This document shows positions 55,778-64,000 of a DNA stretch of 64,000 nt, one piece after another. The first letter of the stretch is position 1. The number at the start of each line of letters is the position of its first letter. A program made the translations under genes and the position numbers. This DNA is from Peribacillus frigoritolerans. Lineage in GTDB: Bacteria > Bacillota > Bacilli > Bacillales > DSM-1321. Under the pieces are notes generated by a model that made no database searches, was not told the origin of the DNA, and saw only the letters and a list, made by a program, of their open reading frames with translations. The stretch spans positions 4,692,778 through 4,756,777 of the forward strand of contig NZ_KV440950.1 of NCBI RefSeq assembly GCF_001636405.1. Reading direction: 5' to 3'.

Positions 55778-56770
55778 TCAGAAAATGCTTAAATCCCATT
55801 CTTGTGCCATTTGTTTCAATAACAAACTACCTGCTACGCTATTCCCATATTCATCGATGGCTGGTCCATAAATACCAATGCCACATCCATCTTGAAAAGG
55901 CATTCCGCTTCTGGCACTTGGAGGAACTAGTGCCATAATCCCGCCAGATACTCCACTTTTAGCCGGCACCCCAATAAAAGCCGCAAATTTCCCCGAAGCA
56001 TTGTACATACCGCAAGTAAGCATTAATGCTTTGGCCAGCTTAGCCAATTTTTTAGGGATTACTTGTTCTTTACGAACGGGATGGTAACCATCTTGAGCAA
56101 GAATCAGTCCTAACAGGGCTATGTCTTCTGTGGTCACTTCTATGGAACATTGCATGAGGTAAACCTCTAAAGCTTCCTCTACTTCCGATTCCAAATAATT
56201 CGTCTCTTTCAAATAGTGAGCCAAAGCTCTATTTCTATGAGAGGTTAACCACTCAGATTGATACACTTCCTCATTGATTGTCGGGCGCTTCCCTAACAAA
56301 TTTTCAAATAGCTCATAGAGAAATTCCAATTTATTTTGTGAAGAATCCCCTGGGAGAAGCGAAGCTACTGTAATCGCCCCGGCATTTATCATAGGATTGA
56401 ACGGCTTTCCCGGCTTATGCATTTCTAAACGAATAATTGAATTGAAAGCATCCCCAGTTGGTTCCACATCGACCCTCTCTAACACATAAGAAATGCCGCG
56501 ACCCAAACATGCGGCTATAAAGCTAAGCACTTTTGAAATACTTTGCAGCGTGAAAGGAACTTCCCAATCCCCTGACTTGATCATTGTTCCACCCGGCTCC
56601 AGTATGGTAATGCCCAATTGCGATAAATGTGCATTTCTCAATGCCGGTATATAATTAGCGGTTTGTCCTTCAATAGCAAAGGATCTGTAATATGCTACCC
56701 ATTCATCTAAGTCGGATTTTCTTTGACTATTAACGTGAATGTCATACTCTTTTGACAATTCTTCAATCAC
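55778..56770 (-). CDS. glsA: Glutaminase
   Basis: The 330-residue enzyme matches Bacillus glutaminase YbgJ (GlsA) over its length and hydrolyses glutamine to glutamate and ammonia. The serine-lysine catalytic motif QSISKVLSF lies near residue 74, with NPMINAGAI near 125 and MYNASGKFAAFIGVPAKSGVSGG near 258. I start it at the GTG at 56770, six bases after AAGAGGTGG; ten codons upstream including an ATG have no site. The 5' region holds a GlnL-type direct repeat and a cre-like palindrome, and glnK-glnL is divergent from it. Confidence 0.95.
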   Translation of the reverse strand: MIEELSKEYDIHVNSQRKSDLDEWVAYYRSFAIEGQTANYIPALRNAHLSQLGITILEPGGTMIKSGDWEVPFTLQSISKVLSFIAACLGRGISYVLERVDVEPTGDAFNSIIRLEMHKPGKPFNPMINAGAITVASLLPGDSSQNKLEFLYELFENLLGKRPTINEEVYQSEWLTSHRNRALAHYLKETNYLESEVEEALEVYLMQCSIEVTTEDIALLGLILAQDGYHPVRKEQVIPKKLAKLAKALMLTCGMYNASGKFAAFIGVPAKSGVSGGIMALVPPSARSGMPFQDGCGIGIYGPAIDEYGNSVAGSLLLKQMAQEWDLSIF

Positions 56771-56874
56771 ATTCTTCCACCTCTTCAGTTGTTGTATCAT
56801 TATATTTTCAATATGAGCGTTTTACCGAATGCCATTACTAGATTCGATGAAAAAATAATGAATATTCTAAAAAT

Positions 56875-56889
56875 TGTTAAGCGCTTTCA
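56875..56889 (-). promoter_or_regulatory. cre-like palindrome before glsA
   Basis: On the minus strand TGAAAGCGCTTAACA, with the symmetric core AAGCGCTT, resembles a CcpA site. It lies about 105 bases upstream of the glsA start codon. Confidence 0.45.
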
Positions 56890-56934
56890 AAAATTTCTTT
56901 CTGCTTAATTTTAAATTGGGAACTACATAATCAT

Positions 56935-56950
56935 ACAAAAACCTACAAAA
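56935..56950 (-). promoter_or_regulatory. Candidate GlnL binding site
   Basis: On the minus strand TTTTGT-AGGT-TTTTGT, an exact fit to the direct repeat TTTTGT-N4-TTTTGT reported for GlnL (YcbB) of B. subtilis at the glutaminase operon. It lies between the divergent glsA and glnK genes. Confidence 0.75.
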
Positions 56951-57141
56951 TCTAAAAAATAAAAATCCACTAAAAAAAACGTGATCATCTCACATGTCCC
57001 GTTACCATTTTTTGTGGATAGAAAAACAATTTGATTTTGCCATAATTGATTATAATCCGTTCTATTCAGGAAAAAGTAAGCGTTGTATTGAAGCCGATGA
57101 AACTGTATACTGATTTTTTAAACAAATTAGGAGGTGACGAC

Positions 57142-58452
57142 TTGTATCTCAGTACGTTAATGAAAAAAGAGGTCTATGTCCTTGCTTTGATGTTGTTAAC
57201 TGTGCCATTAGCAGGCGAATTGAGTTTTTATCCTTTCAATGAAACGTTTCGGGTAAGTTTTGGTGTGCCTGCATTTTTCTTCTTTTTACTATTATTACAA
57301 AAAACGCCTGCCATATTTTCGGGCATCCTGACAGGAACAATGGTTGTGATATTTCGCATTCTAATCGACTTTTTCATGCAGGATAATTTCTCCTGGATTT
57401 CCGCATTTCACGCTCATTATCCTAGTTTTTTCTTTTATTTTACCTATTCCGTTCTATTCTATTTTGCGAAAATCAACCGCTTTCAAAGCCGAACTTTGAT
57501 TATTGGATTTATTGGTCTCATTATCGAAATATTGTCCGACTCCGTAGAATTAATCTTTCAATATATTGTGTTGGAAACAACGATTACGTTTGGTTCACTA
57601 AATGAGATGATCGTGATCGCATTCGGCCACAGTTTTATCGTTTTGAGCTTTTTTAATATGATGAAACTTTATGAAGCACAATCAAGGGAGAGGCAAATCA
57701 GAAAACAAAATGAACATATGCTGATGCTCATTTCCAATTTATACGAGGAAACGATTCATTTAAAAAAAACATTAAAAAATGCTGAGAATATTACAAAGAA
57801 ATCATATGATTTGTATCGCGAATTAAAAGCATTGGAAAAAAGGGAAAAGCAACTTCATGATCTTACAGAGCCATATAGTCAAAAAGCATTACGCATCGCG
57901 GGTGAAATGCATGAAGTCAAGAAAGATAATCAACGGATTTTTGCTGGTCTCTCCAAATTGATCTCCAATGAGAGTTTTAAAGATTATATGAATGCTGCTG
58001 AACTTTTTTATTTAATTATCCGAATTAATGAAAAATACGCCTTATCATTAGGAAAGGACATTCAATTTGAATACTCATTGGAAGGAAAAAACGATTCACC
58101 TTATCATGTATATACCGTGTTATCTCTTTTCAATAATTTAGTCGCCAATGCAGTGGAAGCAATTAAAGAAAAGGGAATCGTCCGTTTAAGTTTGTTTGAA
58201 ATTAGTGACAATGTAGAATTTAAAGTTGCTGATACCGGACCTGGAATTCCTCAAAAATATCAGACTGTCATATTCAAACCTGGTTTTACATCAAAGTATG
58301 ATCAGTTCGGGACACCTTCAACAGGGATTGGACTCTCATATGTTAAAGAAGTCGTGAAAGAACTGGGAGGGGATATCCTATTTGAGAATAGTTTTAATGG
58401 CGCTGTTTTTTCAATAAAGTTACCAATCCAGAAGTTGATCCAGAAAGGGTGA
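57142..58452 (+). CDS. glnK: Glutamine sensor histidine kinase GlnK (YcbA type)
   Basis: The 436-residue protein has about six membrane helices (about 10-175), a coiled coil (about 190-260) and a GHKL kinase domain with an atypical H-box (GEMHEVKKDNQ), N-box FNNLVANAVEAI and DTGPGIP. This is the layout of GlnK, which senses glutamine and signals to GlnL. The start is the TTG at 57142, 5 bases after AGGAGGTGA; 32 upstream codons would read through that site. The response regulator begins 4 bases after its stop. Confidence 0.9.
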   Translation: MYLSTLMKKEVYVLALMLLTVPLAGELSFYPFNETFRVSFGVPAFFFFLLLLQKTPAIFSGILTGTMVVIFRILIDFFMQDNFSWISAFHAHYPSFFFYFTYSVLFYFAKINRFQSRTLIIGFIGLIIEILSDSVELIFQYIVLETTITFGSLNEMIVIAFGHSFIVLSFFNMMKLYEAQSRERQIRKQNEHMLMLISNLYEETIHLKKTLKNAENITKKSYDLYRELKALEKREKQLHDLTEPYSQKALRIAGEMHEVKKDNQRIFAGLSKLISNESFKDYMNAAELFYLIIRINEKYALSLGKDIQFEYSLEGKNDSPYHVYTVLSLFNNLVANAVEAIKEKGIVRLSLFEISDNVEFKVADTGPGIPQKYQTVIFKPGFTSKYDQFGTPSTGIGLSYVKEVVKELGGDILFENSFNGAVFSIKLPIQKLIQKG

Positions 58453-58456
58453 TTCC

Positions 58457-59404
58457 ATGCGTTTTTTTATAACAGATGATGATTGTGCCATACGTTCAAA
58501 CCTAAGCCAAATTATAGAAAACGAAGATTTAGGTGAAGTGGTGGAGGAAGCGGAAGATGGCAGTCTATTAGAAGGGCATATTTTGAATTTAAAACAAATT
58601 GATATATTATTTATTGATTTATTAATGCCCATCCGGGATGGCATTGAGACACTTCGCCATATAAAAAGTACATTTAACGGGAAAATAATAATGATTTCGC
58701 AGGTTGAATCCAAGGAGTTGATTGGCGAGGCATACTCACTTGGAATCGATTATTATATTACTAAACCAATCAATCGGATTGAGATATTGACAGTCATTCG
58801 AAAAGTTATGGAACGCATCCATTTAGAAAGATCGATCACTAATATCCAAGCCTCTTTAAATAGTGTATTGAACTTTGAACAGCCAAAAGTTGATAATTCC
58901 AATAGTTTTAATGAAAAAAGTATAAGGGAGGTGGGTGAATTCCTTTTATCGGAATTAGGGGTCGTTGGAGAAAATGGCGCAAAAGATTTAATGGAAATGC
59001 TTCAGTATTTATTTATGTATGAACGGACTTTTACATTTGGAAAGCAATTCCCAACCCTTAAAGAAATCTTTGTAGAAATCACCAAAAAAAAGCTCGGAAC
59101 AGCAGCTCTGCCGGTTGATATCAATCGGGAAATAAAAGCTGCCGAACAGAGAATACGCAGAACGATTAACCATTCGTTAAATCATTTCGCTTCGCTAGGT
59201 TTAACGGATTTTTCGAATCCGAAGTTTGAAAATTACGCTTCCAAATTTTTTGATTTCACAGTCGTTCGCCAAAAGATGAAAGAACTGCAAAATGATTCAA
59301 AAATAGTTCTTACACCTACCCGGGTAAATACAAAAAAGTTTATTCAAGTATTTTATTTCGAAGCGAAACGATTGAATCCTGATGAAATAAATAGATATAG
59401 ATAA
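58457..59404 (+). CDS. glnL: Response regulator GlnL (YcbB type)
   Basis: The 315-residue protein has an N-terminal receiver domain (about 1-120, phosphorylated Asp54 in FIDLLMP) and a C-terminal YcbB domain (about 150-310), the DNA-binding region special to GlnL. In B. subtilis GlnKL activates the glutaminase-transporter operon when glutamine is present. The divergent glsA gene with a TTTTGT direct repeat makes the same circuit very likely here. Confidence 0.93.
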   Translation: MRFFITDDDCAIRSNLSQIIENEDLGEVVEEAEDGSLLEGHILNLKQIDILFIDLLMPIRDGIETLRHIKSTFNGKIIMISQVESKELIGEAYSLGIDYYITKPINRIEILTVIRKVMERIHLERSITNIQASLNSVLNFEQPKVDNSNSFNEKSIREVGEFLLSELGVVGENGAKDLMEMLQYLFMYERTFTFGKQFPTLKEIFVEITKKKLGTAALPVDINREIKAAEQRIRRTINHSLNHFASLGLTDFSNPKFENYASKFFDFTVVRQKMKELQNDSKIVLTPTRVNTKKFIQVFYFEAKRLNPDEINRYR

Positions 59405-59447
59405 TACATGATTAAATACGAAAAATTACGGAAGAACCAAAAAACAT

Positions 59448-59477
59448 AAAATCCCCTGAATGATTTCAAGGGATTTT
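59448..59477 (+). terminator. Bidirectional terminator after glnL
   Basis: AAAATCCCCTGAA pairs with TTCAAGGGATTTT around TGAT; it also lies at the end of the iron-uptake operon. Confidence 0.88.
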
Positions 59478-59486
59478 AACAATATC

Positions 59487-60494
59487 TTATTTTTTCAACA
59501 ATAAATACATGAAATAAGGTGCACCGATCAATGCAACCATGATACCTGCGGGAATCCCCTCGGGTTCAATTATATTTCGGCCTATCGTATCGGCAAGCAG
59601 CAATAGCCACCCACCGATTAAAATGGCAACCGGAATGAATAGTTGATTTCGAGGTCCTACCAAGGATTTTGCTATGTGCGGGGACATAAGTCCAATGAAT
59701 GCAATTCCGCCTGTAACAGAAACGGCAGCCGCTGCCAGTGCCACAGCCGTGATCAGCAGTACGATCCGCTCCTTTTCAATCGATACACCGACCCCAATTG
59801 CGACCGGTTCACTTAAACCAAGCAGATTCAAACGATTTGCTTTATATAAGGTGAATGGAATGAGGATGACTAACCATGGAATGATTGCCCAAATGAAAGG
59901 CCAATCCGTGCCCCATATATTTCCTGCCAACCATTTTGCGATGAAATCGACCTTCGCTCGTTCCGCTGACGAAATGAGGACAATCATCAGGCCTGAAAGC
60001 GCCATTGAAAAACCTACGCCGATCAACACTAACCGGACGGGTTCAAGTCCACTCTTCCTCTTGTATGAGAGGATATATATTAAACAGGCCGTCAGTAACG
60101 CTCCGATAAAACCAACAAGCGGAACCATATAAACAAATGAACCAGCGTCAAGCGGGAAAAACAAAAAGAATGCGGCAATGGCAACACCTGCTCCTGAGTT
60201 GATCCCGATGATTCCGGGATCGGCTAAATCATTACGTGTGATCCCTTGTAGAATGGCTCCCGACAGTGCAAGGGCCATGCCTGCTAAAAGGGTGATGATG
60301 ATACGCGGTAAGCGGACGGAAAATAATATGAATTCCTCTTTAAACGTCCCTTGCCCGAAGAGCGTTGGAAACAGTCGTCCTATAGAAAGATTGGAATACC
60401 CCGAACACGTCCCTATAATGATCGTAATGATGATGAGTGCACTCAATGCACCTATTATCCAACGCTGTTTTTTGACTAAAGCTGACTGTATCAT
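59487..60494 (-). CDS. yfhA: Siderophore ABC transporter permease (FecCD; YfhA type)
   Basis: The 335-residue protein has about ten helices with the FecCD pattern (VRLPRIIITLLAGMALALSGAILQGITRNDLADPGIIGIN near residues 60-99; the coupling-helix glycine of PHIAKSLVG near 277). It is the second permease half of a ferric-siderophore importer and overlaps the preceding permease gene by 4 bases. The gene set resembles B. subtilis YfiY-YfiZ-YfhA-YusV for hydroxamate/citrate siderophores. Confidence 0.92.
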   Translation of the reverse strand: MIQSALVKKQRWIIGALSALIIITIIIGTCSGYSNLSIGRLFPTLFGQGTFKEEFILFSVRLPRIIITLLAGMALALSGAILQGITRNDLADPGIIGINSGAGVAIAAFFLFFPLDAGSFVYMVPLVGFIGALLTACLIYILSYKRKSGLEPVRLVLIGVGFSMALSGLMIVLISSAERAKVDFIAKWLAGNIWGTDWPFIWAIIPWLVILIPFTLYKANRLNLLGLSEPVAIGVGVSIEKERIVLLITAVALAAAAVSVTGGIAFIGLMSPHIAKSLVGPRNQLFIPVAILIGGWLLLLADTIGRNIIEPEGIPAGIMVALIGAPYFMYLLLKK

Positions 60495-61501
60495 GAAAAT
60501 GCTTTACCTCCTTTACGCACGATTAGGAGGAAGAAAGGTAAACCTATCATCGCAACAACCGCTACCACAGGTGTTTCATATGGAGAATTGATCGTACGGC
60601 CGATCGTATCGGCAAGCAGCATGAAAGTGGCTCCCAAAATCGCAGACATAGGGAGGATGAAGCGATAATCCGTACCCACGATAGCCCGAACGATATGTGG
60701 GACCATTAACCCGATGAACACCATATTTCCGACAAGCGCAACGGCAGCCCCTGCCAGGAGAATGATGACCACGAAGAGAACCGCCTTTATCTGTGTTGTC
60801 TTTTGCCCTAAGCCTACGGCCACTTCTTCACTTAAACTAAGTATGGTGAGCTGTCTGGAAAAGATAAGGGAGATGAGGATGCCCATCAAAATGAACGGAA
60901 CGATTACACGAAGCTGCTCCCATGAAGTTCCGATATTCCCGCCAGCCGTCCACATCGATACATCTTTTGATACCTTGAAATATATGCCGACCCCTTGCGA
61001 AACGGCAAATAGGAATGCAGAGACTGCAGCACCAGCCAAAACGATCCGCAAAGGTGAAAATCCTCCCTTTTTCATCGTACCGATTCCGAAAACCATGGTT
61101 GCCCCGACAGCGGAACCTATAAAACACGCAATCATGATCCCTAAATTATTAGCATTTGGAATGAATGCCAAAGTGATGGCGAGACCTGCATTGGCTCCAG
61201 CCGTCAATCCAAGCAATCCGGGATCGGCAAGTGGATTTCTTGTCATTCCCTGCATGATGGCCCCAGAAACGGCAAGGGCTGCACCCACAAAGATTGCCCC
61301 CACTTCACGAGGGAAGCGGATTTCCCGAATGATTGAAATCTTTTCACCGACAGCATTTGATGTCAGTGCTTGCCAGACGTCTTTAACGGTAACATCAGCC
61401 GCACCAAATGCCATTGAAATAATGAACATGCCTATAAAGGCGACGATCGCTATGATCAGTTTACTTATAAATGGGATGAAACGTTGATTTTCATTAGTCA
61501 T
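60491..61501 (-). CDS. yfiZ: Siderophore ABC transporter permease (FecCD; YfiZ type)
   Basis: The 336-residue permease has about nine to ten helices and the motifs FPREVGAIFVGAALAVSGAIMQG near residue 63 and PHIVRAIVG near 284. It would pair with the adjacent permease to form the membrane channel. It follows the binding-protein gene by 67 bases on the same strand. Which siderophore is carried cannot be settled from sequence; schizokinen-type is suggested by the B. subtilis homologues. Confidence 0.92.
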   Translation of the reverse strand: MTNENQRFIPFISKLIIAIVAFIGMFIISMAFGAADVTVKDVWQALTSNAVGEKISIIREIRFPREVGAIFVGAALAVSGAIMQGMTRNPLADPGLLGLTAGANAGLAITLAFIPNANNLGIMIACFIGSAVGATMVFGIGTMKKGGFSPLRIVLAGAAVSAFLFAVSQGVGIYFKVSKDVSMWTAGGNIGTSWEQLRVIVPFILMGILISLIFSRQLTILSLSEEVAVGLGQKTTQIKAVLFVVIILLAGAAVALVGNMVFIGLMVPHIVRAIVGTDYRFILPMSAILGATFMLLADTIGRTINSPYETPVVAVVAMIGLPFFLLIVRKGGKAFS

Positions 61502-61568
61502 CTGTCTCTCTCATTTCTTTTTTTATAGAATAAAAGGAGAGGAATTGGAATCCCTCTCCCTCGCTGTA

Positions 61569-62489
61569 TTATTTTCCAAGAAAACTTTTGGAAAAGAAGT
61601 CTAATTGGTAATCTAATGTGATTGGATCATTGAAGTAGAATTTTTTTGCATCAGCTTCATACAGTTTATTGTTTTTAACGGCAGGTATGCTTTTAAACGT
61701 GTCAGTTTGTTGGAATGAATTGTCCTGATCTTTGTTATTGCTCAAAATCACATAATCACCTGCATAGTCTTTAAGGACTTCTAATGATAAGGCAAAGTAA
61801 CCATCTTTCAGCGCCACTTCTTTTACCTTTTCAGGCATACCCAATTTCATTTCTTGATAAAGGATTTCCGTTCCACGTCCCCAATTATCACCGTATACAT
61901 AGAACTGTTTGTCAAACTTTTCGAAAACGGAAACGGTAGCATCTTCTCCAATTTTGGCTTTAATTTCATCACCGGTTGTTTTTGCCCGTTTTTTGAAATC
62001 ATCCACCCATGCTTGAGCTTCTTTTTCTTTATTCAAAAGTTTACCGATTTCTACATGTTGTGTTAAATAGTCAACTTTTCCGTATGTATAAGTTACGGTT
62101 GGAGCAATTTCCTTTAATTTATCGACATTTTTAATCGTCGATAAACCAATGATTAAATCCGGATTCAACTCGATGATCTTTTCCAGGTTTTCGTCCGTCA
62201 CTTCTTCCACATCTTTTAACTCTTTAAAATTCGGGTTCATTTTAGACCAGGAATCAACCCCTACAAGGTTAACATCCAAAGCCATTACGTTACCTGCGAA
62301 AGATGATAGTACTAAAACACGCTGAGGATCTGCGGGAACTTCAACAGGACCATTTTCAGATTGATACGTGATGGTACCTGATTTTTCTTTTTTGGAAGAG
62401 GAGCTTTTTTCTTTTTCGGCTGACTCGTTACCACAAGCGCTAATAATTAACACTAAGAGCAGTATAAACGGAAACATTATCTTTTTCAT
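61569..62489 (-). CDS. yfiY: Iron-siderophore substrate-binding lipoprotein (YfiY type)
   Basis: The 306-residue protein has a lipoprotein signal peptide (lipobox ISAC, mature Cys about residue 19), a charged linker and a class III periplasmic-binding-protein fold typical of siderophore receptors (PQRVLVLSSFAGNVMALDVNLVG near 58-80). It would deliver ferric siderophore to the two permeases. AAAGGAG precedes the ATG. Its start overlaps the end of the ATPase gene by 50 bases. Confidence 0.92.
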   Translation of the reverse strand: MKKIMFPFILLLVLIISACGNESAEKEKSSSSKKEKSGTITYQSENGPVEVPADPQRVLVLSSFAGNVMALDVNLVGVDSWSKMNPNFKELKDVEEVTDENLEKIIELNPDLIIGLSTIKNVDKLKEIAPTVTYTYGKVDYLTQHVEIGKLLNKEKEAQAWVDDFKKRAKTTGDEIKAKIGEDATVSVFEKFDKQFYVYGDNWGRGTEILYQEMKLGMPEKVKEVALKDGYFALSLEVLKDYAGDYVILSNNKDQDNSFQQTDTFKSIPAVKNNKLYEADAKKFYFNDPITLDYQLDFFSKSFLGK

Positions 62490-63288
62490 TTGTTGTCAAA
62501 TCTCCTTTTAGTAAGTTGTATGTGCTGCACATTGGTTTGTTCGTTCGTTGATCTCGTCCGATTACCGCATCAATATGGAATACTTCCTTAAGAACATCAT
62601 GAGTGATGACTTCTTCACAATCTCCTGCTTTGACTATTTCCCCGTCCTTTAAGGCAATGATATAGTCGGCAAAGCGAGCAGCTTGGTTTAAATCATGAAG
62701 AACCATGACAATTGTACGTCCCTGTTCTACATTCAGCCTCTGTAATAATTCCAGAACCTCCAGCTGATGGGCCATATCCAAATAGGTGGTCGGCTCATCA
62801 AGGAAGATGATTTCCGTTTCCTGGGCAAGGGCCATCGCAATCCAAACACGCTGGCGCTGACCTCCTGACAGAGCATCCACGGGACGGAACTTGAAGTCTT
62901 TCGTGCCGGTCACTTCAAGTGCCCAATCAATCACATCATAGTCTTTCTGGGTCAGGCGCCCAAAACCTTTTTGATAGGGAAAGCGCCCATATGATACGAG
63001 CTCCCCAACCGTCAATCCGCTTGCACTCTCGGGTGTCTGCGGAAGTATGGCCATTTTTCTTGCAAGGATCTTAGTGCTTTCTTTTGAGATATTAACCCCA
63101 TCTAAAACAACCGTACCTGATTGATTTGGAATGATTCTGGTGATCGCTTTCAATAGTGTCGATTTCCCACATCCATTTGAACCGATGATCGTTGTGATTT
63201 TTTTATCTGGAATTTCCACACTGAGATCTTTTACAATTAAACGTTCACCATAACCAATATTCAAATTCTCTGTATATAGGCGAACCAT
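62440..63288 (-). CDS. yusV: Siderophore ABC transporter ATPase (YusV type)
   Basis: The 282-residue protein has Walker A GSNGCGKST (about 36-44), the Q-loop in LPQTPESASG, the signature LSGGQRQRV near 143 and Walker B IIFLDEPT near 163. It powers the importer encoded next in the operon. In B. subtilis yusV lies apart from yfiYZ-yfhA; here it leads the operon. It runs 50 bases into the binding-protein gene in another frame, giving a long C-terminal tail that may be variable. A Fur box and promoter precede it. Confidence 0.94.
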   Translation of the reverse strand: MVRLYTENLNIGYGERLIVKDLSVEIPDKKITTIIGSNGCGKSTLLKAITRIIPNQSGTVVLDGVNISKESTKILARKMAILPQTPESASGLTVGELVSYGRFPYQKGFGRLTQKDYDVIDWALEVTGTKDFKFRPVDALSGGQRQRVWIAMALAQETEIIFLDEPTTYLDMAHQLEVLELLQRLNVEQGRTIVMVLHDLNQAARFADYIIALKDGEIVKAGDCEEVITHDVLKEVFHIDAVIGRDQRTNKPMCSTYNLLKGDLTTNEKDNVSVYTALSVNY

Positions 63289-63336
63289 TTTTTAACCTCC
63301 ATTTACTGAAAAAAATAGATAAGTAAAAACTCAAAT

Positions 63337-63355
63337 GAAAATGATTATCATTATC
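63337..63355 (-). promoter_or_regulatory. Fur box of the siderophore transport operon
   Basis: GAAAATGATTATCATTATC matches the 19-base Fur consensus at 17 positions. It lies just downstream of the -10, where bound Fur-iron would block transcription. Confidence 0.9.
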
Positions 63356-63367
63356 CACTACTTAATT

Positions 63368-63396
63368 ACTATAATTCTATCTAAATATATTGTCAA
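63368..63396 (-). promoter_or_regulatory. Promoter of the siderophore transport operon
   Basis: On the minus strand TTGACA (63396-63391) and TATAGT (63373-63368) are 17 bases apart. Confidence 0.85.
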
Positions 63397-63476
63397 TGGT
63401 AATTTCATGGTCATATAAGAAGAATTTCTGACAGGATTCTTGGGGCCGGTCCGTATTACCGACTGACAATGAAAAC

Positions 63477-63506
63477 AAAGATCCCGGAGACGTTCCCGGG
63501 ATCTTT
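63477..63506 (-). terminator. Terminator hairpin past the nitroreductase gene
   Basis: AAAGATCCCGG pairs with CCGGGATCTTT. T-tracts are short on both sides. Confidence 0.65.
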
Positions 63507-63566
63507 ACTGTTTGGCTCATACTCAGCACTTTGTCAAAAACCTTCCTAATAGGCCATTTTCATTAA

Positions 63567-64000
63567 TCAATGTTTCTTAAATCCTTGCTTCTCAACATAA
63601 TCTTTCATGTACAGCCTGCTTTTCTTTCCAAGCATTCCTGCCATTTGCCCGGTCCAGGTGTCTTTTCGTTTACCTTTACTCCGAAGCTCATAATAACTGG
63701 AAATCGTTTCATTATACTCTTCAAGTTGTCCGATGAACTCTTGCTTATCCCCCTGATATCCATTTTCATGATAAATATTGGCCAACGGCAAACGCGGCTT
63801 TTTATCCGAACGGTTTTTCGGATATCCGACCGCTAGAGCGAATAATGGTATAACACGATGCGGTATATTCAAAATCGCTGACACTTCCGGGAGATTATTG
63901 CGGATCCCGCCTATATAGCAAATGCCTAGATCCATCGATTCTGCCGCCAATGCTGCATTTTGGGCCGCTAGAGCCGCGTCAATACAGGCAACCATGAATT
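63567..64000 (-). CDS. Oxygen-insensitive NADPH nitroreductase (NfrA/NfsA type), C-terminal part
   Basis: The frame is open to the window edge, so the N-terminus is missing; about 143 residues are visible. The segment ACIDAALAAQNAALAAESMDLG followed by CYIGGIRNN and LFALAVGYP is typical of the NfsA/FRP flavoreductase group, with a basic C-terminal region. It reduces flavin, nitroaromatics or disulfides with NADPH. It resembles B. subtilis NfrA1/YcnD. Confidence 0.88.
   Translation of the reverse strand, partial: FMVACIDAALAAQNAALAAESMDLGICYIGGIRNNLPEVSAILNIPHRVIPLFALAVGYPKNRSDKKPRLPLANIYHENGYQGDKQEFIGQLEEYNETISSYYELRSKGKRKDTWTGQMAGMLGKKSRLYMKDYVEKQGFKKH

Overview
The window is a chromosomal segment of a low-GC, endospore-forming Bacillaceae bacterium, most likely Bacillus/Peribacillus (B. 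simplex-like). Support: B. subtilis-type gene content (adeR/ald, glcU/gdh, yhbH, prkA, glnK/glnL, kimA with a c-di-AMP riboswitch, yfiYZ/yfhA/yusV-type iron uptake), purine-rich Shine-Dalgarno sites, frequent TTG/GTG starts and many strong hairpin terminators. I see no rRNA, tRNA, CRISPR, prophage or transposase gene. This is a core-like chromosome region with small accessory islets, not a mobile element.

Layout. 0-1.3 kb: end of a DUF3100-type membrane pair and a GlsB/YeaQ protein. 1.7-5.8 kb: aldo/keto reductase, then two PiT phosphate transporters around a DUF47/PhoU-like partner, with the promoter module duplicated. 5.9-9.4 kb: adeR, ecsC-like gene and ald, with a perfect palindrome before ald. 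9.6-14.5 kb: glycolate/lactate oxidase, proC, a 14-TM drug exporter under a double palindromic operator, 3-methyladenine glycosylase. 15-18.2 kb: LysM-NlpC/P60 hydrolase, an FbpB-like small protein and a 217-bp tandem repeat array. 18.3-21.6 kb: indolepyruvate/keto-acid decarboxylase divergent from a sigma-54 activator. 21.7-26.9 kb: cobT, signal peptidase I, nitroreductase with an Rrf2 regulator, BASS transporter, FMN reductase. 26.9-28.6 kb: glcU-gdh. 28.8-34.1 kb: amine catabolism: AraC-type regulator with an apparent frameshift, aldehyde dehydrogenase, copper amine oxidase, Met/His-rich membrane protein. 34.4-34.9 kb: repeat mosaic. 35-37.1 kb: kimA and its riboswitch leader. 37.4-41.6 kb: membrane protein/GT2/GtrA operon and gtaB. 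42-48.6 kb: P450, amino acid permease, a second repeat cluster, GntR regulator and CynX/NimT transporter. 49-53.5 kb: yhbH, small ORFs, an HMA-like domain lacking CxxC, prkA. 53.7-59.4 kb: APC permease and glutaminase divergent from glnK-glnL, with a direct repeat matching the known GlnL site. 59.5-63.4 kb: Fur-controlled siderophore ABC transporter. 63.5-64 kb: start of a nitroreductase.

The clearest local circuits are amino-acid and amine catabolism with linked regulators: AdeR-Ald, GlnKL-glutaminase, AraC-ALDH-amine oxidase, and the sigma-54 activator with the keto-acid decarboxylase. Phosphate, K+ and iron uptake loci carry visible control sequences. The least explained content is the family of about 125-217 bp intergenic repeats, the Met/His-rich partner of the amine oxidase, and several small ORFs with good ribosome-binding sites. 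All assignments are from reading the sequence and family knowledge; no database search was run.
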